From contig CP071496.1 of the NCBI GenBank assembly GCA_017354895.1, forward strand, positions 1,860,001 to 1,924,000: a DNA stretch of 64,000 nt, written 5' to 3'. This stretch comes from Podospora comata. Taxonomy: Eukaryota; Ascomycota; Sordariomycetes; Sordariales; Podosporaceae. The stretch's first letter is position 1. Each line of letters opens with the position of its first letter. Shown in pieces: positions 23,601-35,034 of this stretch. The position numbers and the translations under genes were made by a program. The notes beneath the pieces were generated by a model. That model did not search any database and was not told the origin of the DNA. It was given only the letters and a program-made list of their open reading frames with translations.

Positions 23601-23924
23601 ACTGAGGGGTCCTGAATAGTGGGATAAAAGATAGTGAGCAGCTTACCGTCGTCCAAAGTGCTTTCCACACCTAGGCCACTCGCAGGAAAAGGGCTTTTCC
23701 TTGGTGTGAGTCCTTTCGTGCCTCTGAACATGTTCCACGCGCCTAATACAGAAGGTAACGTAAGTCAATATGCGACACTTGTTAGGTCCCAGGTAGAGCG
23801 GTACCGACCTGAAGCATTTGCTACAGTACTTGCACGGCAGCGTCTTGGGCTTCTGCTGCCGGGTTTCCCCATTCTCGTCGGCAGTGGCTGGGGCGGGAGT
23901 TTCGATGGATTGTAGGGGGCGCAT
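20619..23924 (-). CDS. C2H2 zinc finger plus fungal-specific domain transcription factor
   Basis: Exons 23924-23809, 23742-23647, 23301-22171, 22067-21124 and 21067-20619 give 911 aa. Two C2H2 fingers lie at residues 31-51 (C31, C34, H47, H51) and 59-82 (C59, C64, H77, H82), joined by a KEKPF linker. A Gln/Pro-rich region follows (about 90-250). A helical block then matches the fungal-specific regulatory domain (PF04082 type): 'RFLDGYISGFHEHLPFLHLPSLAP', 'LLLAVLAVGAQYRFE', 'NTPHARLETIQAILLLFSVGLWG'. This layout is that of fungal nuclear activators that pair C2H2 fingers with the middle homology region. The target pathway is unknown. The start is the ATG at 23924; another in-frame codon at 23990 could extend it by 22 residues. 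Each finger is split by an intron. Confidence 0.9.
23413..23477. repeat. 7-bp minisatellite inside an intron of the C2H2 gene
   Basis: About nine tandem copies of GGGCATG/GAGCATG lie in the 345-nt second intron of the transcription factor gene. This intron is several times longer than the others in the gene. Confidence 0.85.
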
Positions 23925-24143
23925 GGCGTGAAGGTACAGACAGCTTGTACTGTATACAGCAGGCCCGGTGGAGAGGGAGGAGAAAGCCACAAAGGCTGGA
24001 GAGTGTGGGGGAGGGGGAAAGGGGGAAGAAGAGGGGGGCGGTGGGAAGGGGGAGCTGGGGCCAAATAATTAGACGGCGAGGTTTGCGGGGTGCCGGTGCC
24101 GTGTCTGTGTCGGCGTGAGGGGAGGGACAGGAATGTGTTGGCC

Positions 24144-24172
24144 GGATCTGGATCTGGATCTGGATCTGGATC
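24144..24172. repeat. GGATCT microsatellite
   Basis: Nearly five perfect tandem copies of a 6-bp unit, about 220 bp upstream of the C2H2 factor start codon. Confidence 0.85.
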
Positions 24173-26731
24173 AAGCAGCACAAGACATGCTTGGTCCTGT
24201 TGCTTGTGTGTTGTGTGGTGTCGGTAGGATATCAGCCAGATGCTCTCCCCTGAATCCTGACTGGTTGCTTGCTTGCTGGCTGGACGTCACCCCTCTCTGA
24301 TCCCTGAGAAATCACCACGCTTCAATCTTCAAAGATAAAGCAGGCCTTGGAGCAGCCCGACGTCAGATGACGACAAGGAAACAGTTCCGCAGAGATTGCG
24401 GGGGTGGGTGAGAAGTCGAACTGGGAACTGAGACGGTGTGCGGGAGCGGTGGGCCTGACTCGCTCGTGGGTGTACCGTTTCTCCTCCTGTGGCGCAATCC
24501 TGGATTGGATAAAGGTGAATGTCAAGATTGCTGTAGCTGCTTGGAGGGTTTGGATGGATGGATAGATGGATGGATGGGTAAGGTCTCCTGAGTGAGATGG
24601 AGAGACGTGGAGAGAGACACAGAAGCGGAGAAAAAAGACACAAACAACGATGGAAGATCAGGTCCAGGCACACAAGCAACAAGCGAGGCAGGGGGGCGGG
24701 AGAGGTGCGTTTCCAGCGCCAACAAAACGCGGAGGCGGGGAAAAAGAGGGACTTCGGTAGTCGGAAGAAACGGAGTGTGGGGAGGAGCTGCAAAGAGGAG
24801 TTGCAAAGAGAAGCCGCAAAGAGGAGAACGGCGGCGGCGCGACCAGCTTCCCTTTTCTGGGCTCCAACCGTCTGTGACAGAGATGACCTACACTAGGTGG
24901 ACATGTCAAAGCAGCATCTGATGGGAATTGACAGTACATGACATTGCATGATTTCAGCTATAGCTAGCCAGCTCAATGCTTATCTACAGATAGATACAGC
25001 GACCTAACAGCTACAGATAGCATGAGTACCTAGGTAGCTGATTGCTCAGGATGACGGCACCTTCAGCCCAGCTGGAAGTTGTTTTGCGAAATCTGGGGAA
25101 ATGTGGGTGTTTGGTGCACTGAGTGGTCTGTGCTCTCTCTCATCTCCGCATTCAACAGCTGCCAAGATTTCTGACCCGCTGTAGCCCCGCGACGCCATCT
25201 CATCTCATCTTCTCACCCAATCCACCCCCAAAAAAATTGTTCTCGAACACAGCTGAGGGGATCTGTTGAAGATAGTCCACCGGTATTCCCATCGTTCTTA
25301 TTTGTCGATACTCTTTTGTATCATTGCTTTTCAGTCTCTTTTCTGTCGCGTCTCCCAGGGCTCAGACCTCCTTCTCTCCGGACTCGAACTCTGCATTATG
25401 CCTACGTCAATCTTTCCCAACGAACCGCTGCCCTGTTCCCAGTCTTGTTGATGAAAGCAGGCTTTGCCTGGTCATCTTGCAGCGAACCACCCGCAACAAA
25501 GCGCATCATGACAGTCCCATTGACGGTACCATCGACGGGGGAAAGAGCCGAGCTCTGTGGGTGTTACACTAGAAAGCGGGGTGCATCTCAACCAAAGCAC
25601 CAAACATCTGAAAGCCACGGAACCGAGGAACCGTTTTCCAACCTCGTGCTGGTCAGTTTTCGGAGCTCAAACTTTACCAGTCTTGTCCGGGGTCGTGGGG
25701 ATGTCTAAGTCAGGATTGTAGATCCAGCGGAGCTGCTAAACGACAGAGACATACCAAGGTATGGCGAACTATCTCGAACACGAGAATCATCAAGTCAACT
25801 TTCACATGATATCCCAAGATCCCAAACAAATCTCTCTCGGAGGATCCCAACGTTCACAAACGCGGAGTACCTTAGTCTCGACGTCAGCAGGTGTTGGAGG
25901 TGTGGAGGCGGGCGCCACTTTGGGGAAAACGCTTGGAGAATTCAACCCCCCTGTTCGCTCCGGATTATTAGTGCGGGGCCCCGCGAAATCCGCTCGCAAA
26001 ATGCGGAGAAACGGGAGAGAAACTTGACGTGCCTGGCCTGGCGGGATGAAGCCCTCATCAACTTCACCGCCCTTCGCCCTTCACGTCTGATTGTGGTGCG
26101 GAACATGAAATACCGTCGCTCATCTCGTCACTGGCCTCTCTTTGTTAACAACGAAAAACATCCTTTCTTCCGACCCTGAAAACTCCTGGACATTATGATA
26201 TGGCCGGTTGCCCGTCCCGGACCTTGACCGCGCCGAACAGCTGGAGCAGCCAGGGGCGGCAGGTTCAAGAGGTTCAGATCAGCAAGACGCATGTGAGTAT
26301 AGATACCTGGACAGACTACGTACTGGACTATCTTGACGGCGGCAACAAAAGTGTACGCGGCGTGTGTGGGTTGGAGAAGCATGGGGAATCTGCACCGATA
26401 GTAACATCTCGCCTACACCCGACGTCTTCCCCAGGTATTGAGCCTACTATCGCATCCAATATGTCGCCTGCGTCTTTGAAAATAGGCAAAATGCACTGCG
26501 TCTGGAGGCCCAAGACTGTCTGCCTGCCGCCGCCGGTCGTGAGCCGAATATCGCCAGGTGGATGATAGCTTCCCGGCCTCACTGGTGGTGTATCCATGAC
26601 AAAACAGCCCCTTCTCAGAGCGTGTGACACCTGTGAGAGCACAGACCTCCTCTTTCCCCCACGGCTTGCTCGGCATCCAGGGCCTGAGGGGGTGCTCGTT
26701 GATCATAGGTTGATGCCCAAGCTCATGCGTT

Positions 26732-26807
26732 GAGAGAGAGAGAGAGAGAGTGAGTGAGCGAGAGGACGAGAGAGAGTGAGCGAGAGAGAGCGAGAGAGAG
26801 AGAGAGG
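26732..26807. repeat. GA-rich microsatellite
   Basis: An imperfect (GA)n tract of about 75 bp with interspersed GTGA and GCGA units. Confidence 0.85.
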
Positions 26808-28788
26808 GGGGAAGCACGCTAACTACCGACCTATGCAATGGAGTCAACATCACGCACAACACCATCTTGGGACGGCCTGACCACATTCCCCCTCTTCCCA
26901 TAGATGAGATGATGCATACATCTCGGTGTTTACTTCCGTCACGCGGCAAGCCTGATCTGGGGATGCGATTAGGGTTATCCGAAGCTGGACTCGTCATATG
27001 TCGTTGACTACCCAGGATTTCAACAAGCCCAACATGGCTATTCAGCACCCACGGCCTGTTGCTCGGTTCGTTTGGATTATCAGGAGACATTAGCCCTGCA
27101 ATGACCAGGGGTTTGGCAACTATCTCTGGTTAAGACAGCTGGATGATCTCCGGACGAGGATGGGAGAAGGCTTCGGCCGATAATCTCATCGGCCATGAGC
27201 ATTTTGCTAAGCAAGAAAGAGCCATGTGAAAATGTCGCAGAGCCTCGGATCGAAATGTGAGCCTCAGGCTGAAAAATAAAAATAATAAAAAAATACGCCG
27301 ACGACGGTCCGTAACAGTGGGGGATGAAAAAGCCACTGGACCTATTCCCGCCTCGAACCTGAGATTTCCTGTCTCAGGAGATCATCGAGGTCATTTGGGC
27401 ATCTACACCTCCTACTCTGCAGGAATCTTTTTGCAGCAAAAGCTGACAGGTAGTGATCATTTGGTGTAACACTCCCAAGTAACTTTACCTACACATCGTG
27501 CTACCTTACTAACTTGGTAAGCTACCTGGACAGGTCAGACGTAACCAGAACAGAACTCCTTAGCTCTCGAGAAGGGGTTTTTGATCGACTCCCCGCATGT
27601 CTGTTCAGGTCACCCGGGGCCTTCTGGCTGGTAGTATCCGGCCTTATTTCTTGCATTCACCTTCGTCTCTAGCTGGGAAGTTCGGCCGGCCGAGCGAATC
27701 AAATGCTGCGGCCCGGACCAGGGGTTGTAGTTGACCCCTTCATCTAGTTGAACGTCTCCCATCATATCCATTTCTTAACCCCAGACCATTCGCTTCTTTC
27801 CGCATTTTGCCGCGCCTTGTCTTGGGAAGTCCCGAGGAGACTGCATCTGGATCGAGACGAACCAACATCACAGGATGCCTTTGAGCTCGCTCACCTGCCG
27901 TTATTCCCAACACCCTCAGCCGTGAGGCATGCCGTACTCGAGTGAGCTATCGCTTTTTACCTCTGTTTCTTTCATGAAGAAACATGGAAACATGCTCAGC
28001 AATCAAAAATGGCTTGTTCACGCGGGAGTATCGATTATGTACTCGGGTAATGCGGGCGGAGCACCCGACGACGGGCCGGATCATGGCCAGGAATTCCGTC
28101 CAATGATTTGACTTCGTTCATGCTCCCTTCGATGGAACAAGTGCCAGTATCAAAGTTCCTCAGACATCAATCGCAAAACATAACCGGGGTTGATGGTTGT
28201 TTTTGGGATATACACCGGTATGGCGCCCGCGTACGTGTTCACTCGGGGTCGGGCGGTGGCCTGGCGGTAACCTCACATCTCAGTTGATGGCAGGACTGAA
28301 GCTTGGCTTGCCGGAGGTGATGGTTACATGAGACAGTCATCGAGGGGCACTCGGGAACAAACTCCACGGAAAATCACAGACACATGTTGCTTTTGCCCGG
28401 AACCGTGTGGCATTGACTAGCGTCGTCACCATCCATCCATGGCTGAGGTGGCTGGCCCCGAGGGCTTTGGTATTGGAACACAACATCGTCACTTTCTCCT
28501 CTTTCCCACCATCTCAGAACCATGCACGTGTGCGTTGGTGTTTTGTTTCACGGGCTCAGCAAGGCCAGGTTGTTGTTTCTTGTCCCGGCTCCCCGGAATG
28601 CTGAAGGTATGATTACCCCTGAGACTGGCCAACCGGGGAATGACGAGAAACAAGGTTTCACTTTTGTCAACCACGGCACTCAGCCTCTGCGGACACATAC
28701 AAAAGTCAGTCGGAAGTAAGGGCAGGACAGACTTTTCTTTTCCGCTTCTCCTCCACGCACCGGCGGACGATAGGTGTTGTTGCTTGTC

Positions 28789-31605
28789 ATGCGTTTCAGC
28801 TCGTTGTTGCTGGCTGTTGCCACTGCTGCTTCGGCAGTGCAGGCTTTTTGGCTTGGAGATATTCCTCGTGAGCTTCTCTTTATCTGTTCTTATCAGGTTG
28901 AGGACGGCTGCTAACGTGCGAGACAGATCGAGGCATTGCGCCGTTTGCTCAGCCAAACTATCCAGTCTTCCGCAATGTGAGGGACTATGGCGCCAGGGGT
29001 AAGATATCTTGAAGTTGCCAGAAGAGGCGGAAAGCTAATTCGTGTTGTTAACAACAGGTGATGGAATAACTGACGATACTGCTGCTATCAATGCTGCCAT
29101 CAATGCTGGGAATCCTTGCAACAGGGGATGTGTATGTCGAACTGTTGCGGGCCTACGCTCCGAGGAAGCAATGCTAACACACAAGAAAGGCATCCACTAC
29201 CACAACTCCTGCAATCGTTTACTTCCCGGCAGGCACCTACCTCATCTCTTCCTCGATCCTGCCAGCGTACTTCACCCATCTTGTCGGCGATGCTTCCGCT
29301 CCACCTACCCTCAAGGCCACGGCCAACTTCCAGGGGTTCGGGCTGATCGACGGCAACCCGTACTACACCGAGGTTCTCAACTGGAAGGCGGTCAATGTCT
29401 TCTTCCGCCAGGTCCGCAACTTTGTCATCGACACCACTGCCATCGCCCCAGGGAGGGCAGCAACAGGCATGCACTGGCCTACCTCTCAGGCGACCAGTCT
29501 GCAGAACATCGTGTTCAACATGCCATCCACGCCCGACGTCGTCCACGTTGGTTTGTTTATTGAGGAGGGTAGCGGAGGCATGATGGCCGATCTCACTTTC
29601 AACGGCGGCGCTACCGGTGCCAGCATGGGCAACCAGCAATACACGATGCGGAACATGAAATTCAACAATTGCAAGACGGCCATCATCCAGATCTGGAACT
29701 GGGGCTGGACATACCATGGGCTGTCCATAAACAACTGCGGTGTCGGTCTTGACCTTTCTGCCGGCGGTCCAAGCAACATCAACGTTGGCTCCGTCACCCT
29801 CTTTGACAGCACCTTCAGCAACACCCCGGTCGCCATCAAGACGGCCTGGACACCCTCCGCCAACCCCCCAACTGGGGGAAGTCTCGTCATCGAGAACATC
29901 CAACTCAACAACGTCGCCGTCGCAGTCCAAGGCCCAAGCGGGACCATGCTCGGCGGCACATCAGGCTCAACCACGATCCCAGCCTGGGCCCTAGGCCACC
30001 TCCTCGACCGCGGCACCAACGTCCCCCGTTTCTCGGGACCGATCAACCCCAACCCACGCCCTGCCTCCCTCCTGACCTCCGACGGGCGGTACTACGTCCG
30101 GTCCAAACCCCAATACGAATCCGTCCCCGCCTCGTCGTTCCTCTCGGTCCGTGCCTTTGGCGCCAGAGGCGACGCGGCAGCCGACGACACATCCGCTCTC
30201 CAAAACGCAATCAACACGGCCGTTGCCCAAAACAAGATTTTGCTTCTCGACCACGGTCTCTACCGCGTCACTTCCACCATCGTCATCCCCCCCTCTGCCA
30301 AGATCGTCGGGGAGGCCTACCCCGTTATTTTATCTTCTGGTGGTTACTTTAACGACATGAGCAACCCCCGGCCTGTTGTTCAGGTGGGGACGACGTCTGG
30401 TCAGCAGGGGTATGTCGAGCTGAGTGATTTCATCGTCGCCACGCAGAATGCGCAGGCTGGGGCGATTTGCATAGAGTATAACCTTGCCACCAATGGGGGC
30501 CAGCCGAGTGGCATGTGGGATGTGCATGTGCGGATTGGGGGGTTTACGGGCACGCAGCAGCAGATTGGGCAGTGTTTGAAGAAGCCGGGGAATGGGAGTG
30601 TCGATCGGAACTGTGTTGTGGCGTTCATGGCGATGCATGTCACCAAGGGGGCGAGGGGGTTGTACATGGAGAATGTTTGGCTGTGGTGAGCACACACCTA
30701 CCCACCCACCTACCTACCTACCTACCTGCCCCACCTACCCACCCACCCACCCACCTACCCACCCTGCCCTGCCTGCCTGCCTACCTGCCTACCTACCTAC
30801 CTACCTACCTACCTACCTACCTACCTACCTACCTACCTACCTACCTACCTACCTACCTACCTACCTACCTACCTACCTACCTACCTACCTACCTACCTAC
30901 CTACCTACCTACCTACCGTCAAGGGGCGATGAAATGCTGACTGAGATGGCGATGATGATAGGACGGCGGATCACGATATCGATGAGCAGTTGAACACTCA
31001 GATTACGATTTATACTGGTCGTGGACTGCGTAAGGTCTCCTCATCTGTACGCTGTTGGATTGTGTGTTGCTGACAACAAAAAAGTAATCGAATCCACCAC
31101 CGGCCCCCTCTGGCTCTGGGGGACAGGCTCAGAACACCACGTCCTCTACCAATACCAGCTCACCTCCACCTCGGACATCTTCCTCGGCCAGATCCAGACC
31201 GAGTCGCCCTATTTCGCTCCTGTTCCCAACTCCCTTGTTCCGTTCCCGCCCGTGGCGAAGTACTCCGACCCCGACTACCGCGCTCAGTGTGTGGGGATCG
31301 CGGGGAACTGCCCGGCGGCGTGGGGATTGAGGGTGATGAGCAGCAGGAATGTGTTGGTTTATGGGGCGGGGTTGTATTCTTTCTTTGATAATTACTCCAC
31401 GGCTTGCAGCACGTTTGATGCGGGGCAGACGTGCCAGCAGAGGATCACGAGCGTGGAGGGGAGGGCGGAGAATGTGGCGGTTTATAACCTCAACACGATT
31501 GGGACCAGGGAGATGGTGACGAGGGATGGGGGGATGGTGGGGGGCAGTGGGTGGGCGGAGAACAGGAACACTTTTGCGAGTAATGTTGGGGTTTATAGGG
31601 CTTAG
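28789..31605 (+). CDS. Secreted GH55 beta-1,3-glucanase
   Basis: Exons 28789-28867, 28927-28998, 29058-29131, 29190-30685, 30962-31029 and 31085-31605 give 769 aa. The N-terminus is a signal peptide ([19 protein letters not shown]). Two pectate-lyase-like parallel beta-helix halves follow. Each opens with the same phrase: '[23 protein letters not shown]' type near residue 45 and '[23 protein letters not shown]' type near 410. This twin-helix layout is diagnostic of glycoside hydrolase family 55, exo- or endo-acting on laminarin-type beta-1,3-glucan. The C-terminal half carries '[13 protein letters not shown]', in the region that holds the catalytic acid in characterised members. Length fits the family (about 750-800). 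Likely role: extracellular or cell-wall glucan breakdown. Exo versus endo mode cannot be settled from sequence. Confidence 0.93.
30698..30917. repeat. CCTA tetranucleotide array inside the GH55 gene
   Basis: About 220 bp of CCTA-type repeats, perfect over roughly the last 130 bp, fill most of the fourth intron (30686-30961). Coding exons on both sides read cleanly across this intron. Confidence 0.95.
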
Positions 31606-31925
31606 TTTGCATAGAGATCATGTATGGGGGTTTAGGGGTCGAGGGGTTGGTCAAGGGAGGTAGATTTTCAACGCTGGAGCTGGGGGTGGGAGGTAAGTTT
31701 GATGTTGATGCTGGAGTTGGATGACATAAATTGGAATATATCATGCTGACTTTTCCCAACCCTGATTCTGCTTGTAGAACAAAAGTGCCAGAAACCAAAA
31801 ACAGTAAGCTGCGCGTGGATTAAGCTGGGTATCCTGCTAAATCACCAGCCGAAAAATATCCAGAACAGCAACTCAAGCAGCGAAAAAAAAATATAAAAAA
31901 TTTTCAAAATATAAAAGATAAAAAA

Positions 31926-32004
<79 letters not shown>

Positions 32005-32265
32005 AAATAAAGAATTAATAATAAAATGAAGTAGTTGTCACAGTGCCGACCAAGGACTAGGGTAAGTGTCTTGTTATTGCGCGAGGGAAAGGAAAAGGGG
32101 AGCAAAGCTCCCTACGAAGCGGCGTCTAAATACAGCCGAAGCGGCGCTGCTCCTCCCGAGCCCCACACCCTGTTCTCCTCTGAGCCTCGCTTTGGTGCCG
32201 TGACAATAGTATACAGACAACAAACCCAGAGCCAGTTGCTTTGCCAACCGACCCTCCAGCAAAAC
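31606..32265. other. Convergent 3' flanks with AT-rich repeat
   Basis: Space between the stops of the GH55 gene and the DUF2461 gene. It contains an AATA array and an AT-rich tract (31885-32030). No gene was seen. Confidence 0.65.
31924..32004. repeat. AAAT tetranucleotide microsatellite
   Basis: About 20 near-perfect tandem AAAT units. Confidence 0.95.
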
Positions 32266-33459
32266 TCACTCCTCCTCCTCCTCCTCGTCCTCACTATCAT
32301 CCTCATCCCCCGGATCAGGCATCACAATCCTGTTCAAATGCGTCACAAACCCAACCATCCCCCCCACTACATCCATCACCTCCCCCTCCAAGCCACCCTC
32401 CCTCGTCCAAACCCCATCATCCACCTTCTTCCAAACAGTATGATTCCTCAACTTGAGCAGCCGCATATCCCTATGCTCGGGATGAAACCCCTTCGGCCTG
32501 GTCTTGAGCGCGTTCCCTCTGTTCATCTCGGCGTACGCCGCCATTGCGTCTTGTTCCTCCTCTTCCCGATTTTTCTTCCCCTTTCCCCTGCCCTTCTTTT
32601 CCCCTTGCAGGAGGAAAATCCGCCTAAATGCCGGTTCGGTGAGCACCCTCCTCCATCGATCAGGCCGCTCATCAACACTAGCCCTCAGCCTCCCCAAAGC
32701 GGCCCCGTCAGGATGCCACAGCCCCCCACCCACAAAACTGTTCCCATCAGGTTCCACGTGAACATAATAACACGCATAGGGGCCCTTACGACCTGTCCTG
32801 CTGAACGCAGCCGAGAAGTGAGGCTTGTAAGGTGTGGGGTCGTTACTGAAACGAACATCCCGGTAAATTCTAAAGTTGACGTCCTTAAAAGGGAGCTCAG
32901 GCACGGTAGGGTCGAGCGAGGTGATTTTTTCGGTCAAGCATGTGACGTAAGACTCCCAGTCGGCGAGAGCGCGGCGGTACTCCTTGTCGTGGAGCTTGAG
33001 CCAGGAGCGCTTGTTGTTGGCTTTGAGGTCCGAGAGGAAGAGGAGGGTGTTGGGGTGGAGCGCGTGGGGACGGTAGGGGGTGGTGCCTTCGGGGCGGAGG
33101 GTGGGGAGGGGGGTGTATGTCACTTTTGGGGGGGCGTCGGAGTCGGAGTCGGAGTCGGAGTCTGATTCTGGTTTGGCTTCCTCTTGGGGGTTGTCTTTGA
33201 ACTCGTTGTCGTCGTCTAGATCAGATTCAGGTTCGAGCTGCTTCTTGGCTTTCTTTGGTGGACGGCCGCTGCCGCGTCTTTTCGGGGCGGTTGGCTTGGC
33301 TTTGGCGAGGGGGTCTGGTGATTCGGAGTCTGAAGGGGAGGGGTCAAAGTATTTGCTGGTTTTGCCTGTGGATGATGATGCTGCGCGCTGGGGCCTTGAC
33401 CTTGATACTGGCTCTTCCACTCCGGCAGCAGGGGCAGATTTGCGTTTTCGGCCGACCAT
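32266..33459 (-). CDS. DUF2461-domain nuclear-type protein
   Basis: A single exon of 397 aa. Residues 1-120 are basic then acidic and disordered: 'RGSGRPPKKAKK' resembles an AT-hook/nuclear signal, followed by an SD repeat. Residues 128-375 match DUF2461 (TIGR02453): 'LLFLSDLKANNKRSWLKLHDKEYRRAL', 'FRIYRDVRFSNDPTPYKPHFSAAF', 'YYVHVEPDGNSFVGGGLWHPDG'. The tail ends in a Glu run. The biochemical role of this family is not established. In fungi it commonly has this basic extension, which suggests a nuclear location, as inference. The start codon (MVGRKRK) is the first ATG in frame. Confidence 0.9.
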   Translation of the reverse strand: MVGRKRKSAPAAGVEEPVSRSRPQRAASSSTGKTSKYFDPSPSDSESPDPLAKAKPTAPKRRGSGRPPKKAKKQLEPESDLDDDNEFKDNPQEEAKPESDSDSDSDSDAPPKVTYTPLPTLRPEGTTPYRPHALHPNTLLFLSDLKANNKRSWLKLHDKEYRRALADWESYVTCLTEKITSLDPTVPELPFKDVNFRIYRDVRFSNDPTPYKPHFSAAFSRTGRKGPYACYYVHVEPDGNSFVGGGLWHPDGAALGRLRASVDERPDRWRRVLTEPAFRRIFLLQGEKKGRGKGKKNREEEEQDAMAAYAEMNRGNALKTRPKGFHPEHRDMRLLKLRNHTVWKKVDDGVWTREGGLEGEVMDVVGGMVGFVTHLNRIVMPDPGDEDDSEDEEEEEE

Positions 33460-34110
33460 TCTGAAATGATTTGAGAAAGAACCGAATGAGGGTTGTGAGG
33501 GCCAATCGATTTAAGGTCAATTCCTCTCCAAAAAAGAGCTGATCTTTGTGACGGTTGCTCGATGACGTTCGCGATCCGAGGAATATTCCAGACGAGCGGA
33601 GATGTCATGACAGTGCCGTGTTCTGTGTTCTGTGTCGCGAAAGCACGTGCCTGTTCTTTAATTGGATTATGTCATCTATAACACTGGCTACAACTCTATG
33701 TGCTTCATCAAAGTGAAGACACTGGATGCTTCAGGGTAGCACCGCAGCCATGGGAATGCCACCCTTGAAACATACATACGTACGCCCCGTCGAGGATCTT
33801 TTGTGCGTGGATCTTCCCCAGAAACTACCCCAAACAGCCCCCGGATAGTCCCGCACAAAAAGCTTTCTCTCTTTCCTTCTTTCTTTGAACATTTCCTGAC
33901 AAGCAATTCTCGTCCTGCATCATCGCGCATTACCTACCCCACACTTTCTCTTCTTAAGAACTTCCCCAACCCCCAGCCTCCCCCGCACATCTCCAACTCT
34001 GCTTTCTAACCTCACCTAACCCGCATCCTCACCCATCCATCCCGCTTGACAACCCCATCCCTGCTATCCCACCCCTTTTCCAATCACTGTTCGCCTCTCC
34101 CATCCTCACC
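33460..34110. other. Divergent promoter, DUF2461 / PhyH genes
   Basis: About 650 bp between divergent start codons. The 150 bp before the PhyH start is C/T-rich, as in many fungal leaders. No gene was seen. Confidence 0.6.
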
Positions 34111-35034
34111 ATGACCAACCCCTCCCCCCTAACCCGGCTAACAACCCACGGCTACGTGATAATCCCCTCCTTCCTACCCCCCTCCACCCTCTCCGCCCTC
34201 CGCACCGCCTCATCCACTCTCATCTCCCTCTCCTCTGCCGGCCAATGGCCCCACGTCCGCACCACAGGCAAACAATTCCCCCCCTGGGACCCCTCCCTAG
34301 TCCCGCACTCGGCCGGCATCTGGGGCGTCCAACACCTCCTCCACCCTTCCCTCCCCCTCCCTCCCTCCCAACGCGAGGCTTTTGTCAAGCTCTACTTCTC
34401 CCCCGCGCTGCTCTCCCTCTCCCGGGAAATCCTCTCCCTCCCTCCGCCTGACGGCCTGGTGATGGAACTGTTCAACCTGCTGTGTGGGCCCAGCGACGGG
34501 AAAGGGTTCGAGCTCTCCTGGCATAGGGACGACATTCCCGCCTCGGCGACGGAGGAGGAGGAACGGGAGAGGGTGTGTAAACCGGGGGAGGTGTACTCTC
34601 ACACGCAGTGGAATTTGCCGTTGTATGACGACAGCAGTTTGGTTTTGGTGCCGGGGTCGCATTCGCGGCCGCGGACGGCAGCGGAGCGAGAGGCTGATCC
34701 TTATGGGGGTGATTTGGAGGGGCAAGTGGTGGTGGAGCTGAAGGCGGGGGATTTGGTGTTTTACGATAACAACATCCTCCATCGGGGGGTGTATTCGGGG
34801 GGTAAGCAACGGGTGACGCTTCACGGGTCGGTTGGGAGGGCGGATGGGGGGGGGGAGGGGATGAAGAAGCGGGCGAGGAATGTGCTGCAGCACGGGGTCG
34901 GGAGCTGGGTTGAGCGGGCCGATTTTTCTTGTTTGGGGGAGGGGGAAGAAAGAAAGACGGCGGAGGGGATGAGGAGGAGGTTGGTCGAGATGGGGAGGGC
35001 TGCTGGAGAGGTTGGCTACTCGCTTGTCGGCTGA
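34111..35034 (+). CDS. Phytanoyl-CoA dioxygenase (PhyH) family enzyme
   Basis: A single exon of 307 aa. Non-heme iron, 2-oxoglutarate-dependent dioxygenase fold. The iron-binding triad is visible as H138-x-D140 (SWHRDD) and H224 (NNILHRG), with the 2-oxoglutarate-binding Arg at R234 (GGKQRVTLHGS), ten residues after the distal His as expected. The N-terminal 'LTTHGYVIIPSFLPPSTLSALR' is the usual PhyH opening. No signal peptide or peroxisomal SKL tail is present (it ends SLVG), so a cytosolic location is likely. The substrate is unknown; fungal members act on varied small molecules. It starts at the first ATG and is not in a visible biosynthetic cluster. Confidence 0.9.
   Translation: MTNPSPLTRLTTHGYVIIPSFLPPSTLSALRTASSTLISLSSAGQWPHVRTTGKQFPPWDPSLVPHSAGIWGVQHLLHPSLPLPPSQREAFVKLYFSPALLSLSREILSLPPPDGLVMELFNLLCGPSDGKGFELSWHRDDIPASATEEEERERVCKPGEVYSHTQWNLPLYDDSSLVLVPGSHSRPRTAAEREADPYGGDLEGQVVVELKAGDLVFYDNNILHRGVYSGGKQRVTLHGSVGRADGGGEGMKKRARNVLQHGVGSWVERADFSCLGEGEERKTAEGMRRRLVEMGRAAGEVGYSLVG

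Larger units (their letters stand above)
23925..28788. other. 4.9-kb intergenic region, divergent promoters
   Basis: This lies between the starts of the C2H2 factor (-) and the GH55 gene (+). It contains a GGATCT hexamer array (24144-24172), GATG-type repeats near 24550-24577 and a long GA tract (26732-26807). ORFs up to about 225 codons occur, but they overlap the GA tract or lack any domain signature. I see no gene I can support. The size suggests long regulatory regions or an unannotated transcript. Confidence 0.55.

Noticed and set aside
27340-27400. tRNA-like TCGAACCTGAG segment with a small hairpin
   Set aside because: Only one stem is present; the other cloverleaf arms are missing.
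30515-30993. Long Leu/Pro/Thr/Tyr ORFs across the CCTA array
   Set aside because: They are artefacts of the tetranucleotide repeat in the GH55 intron.
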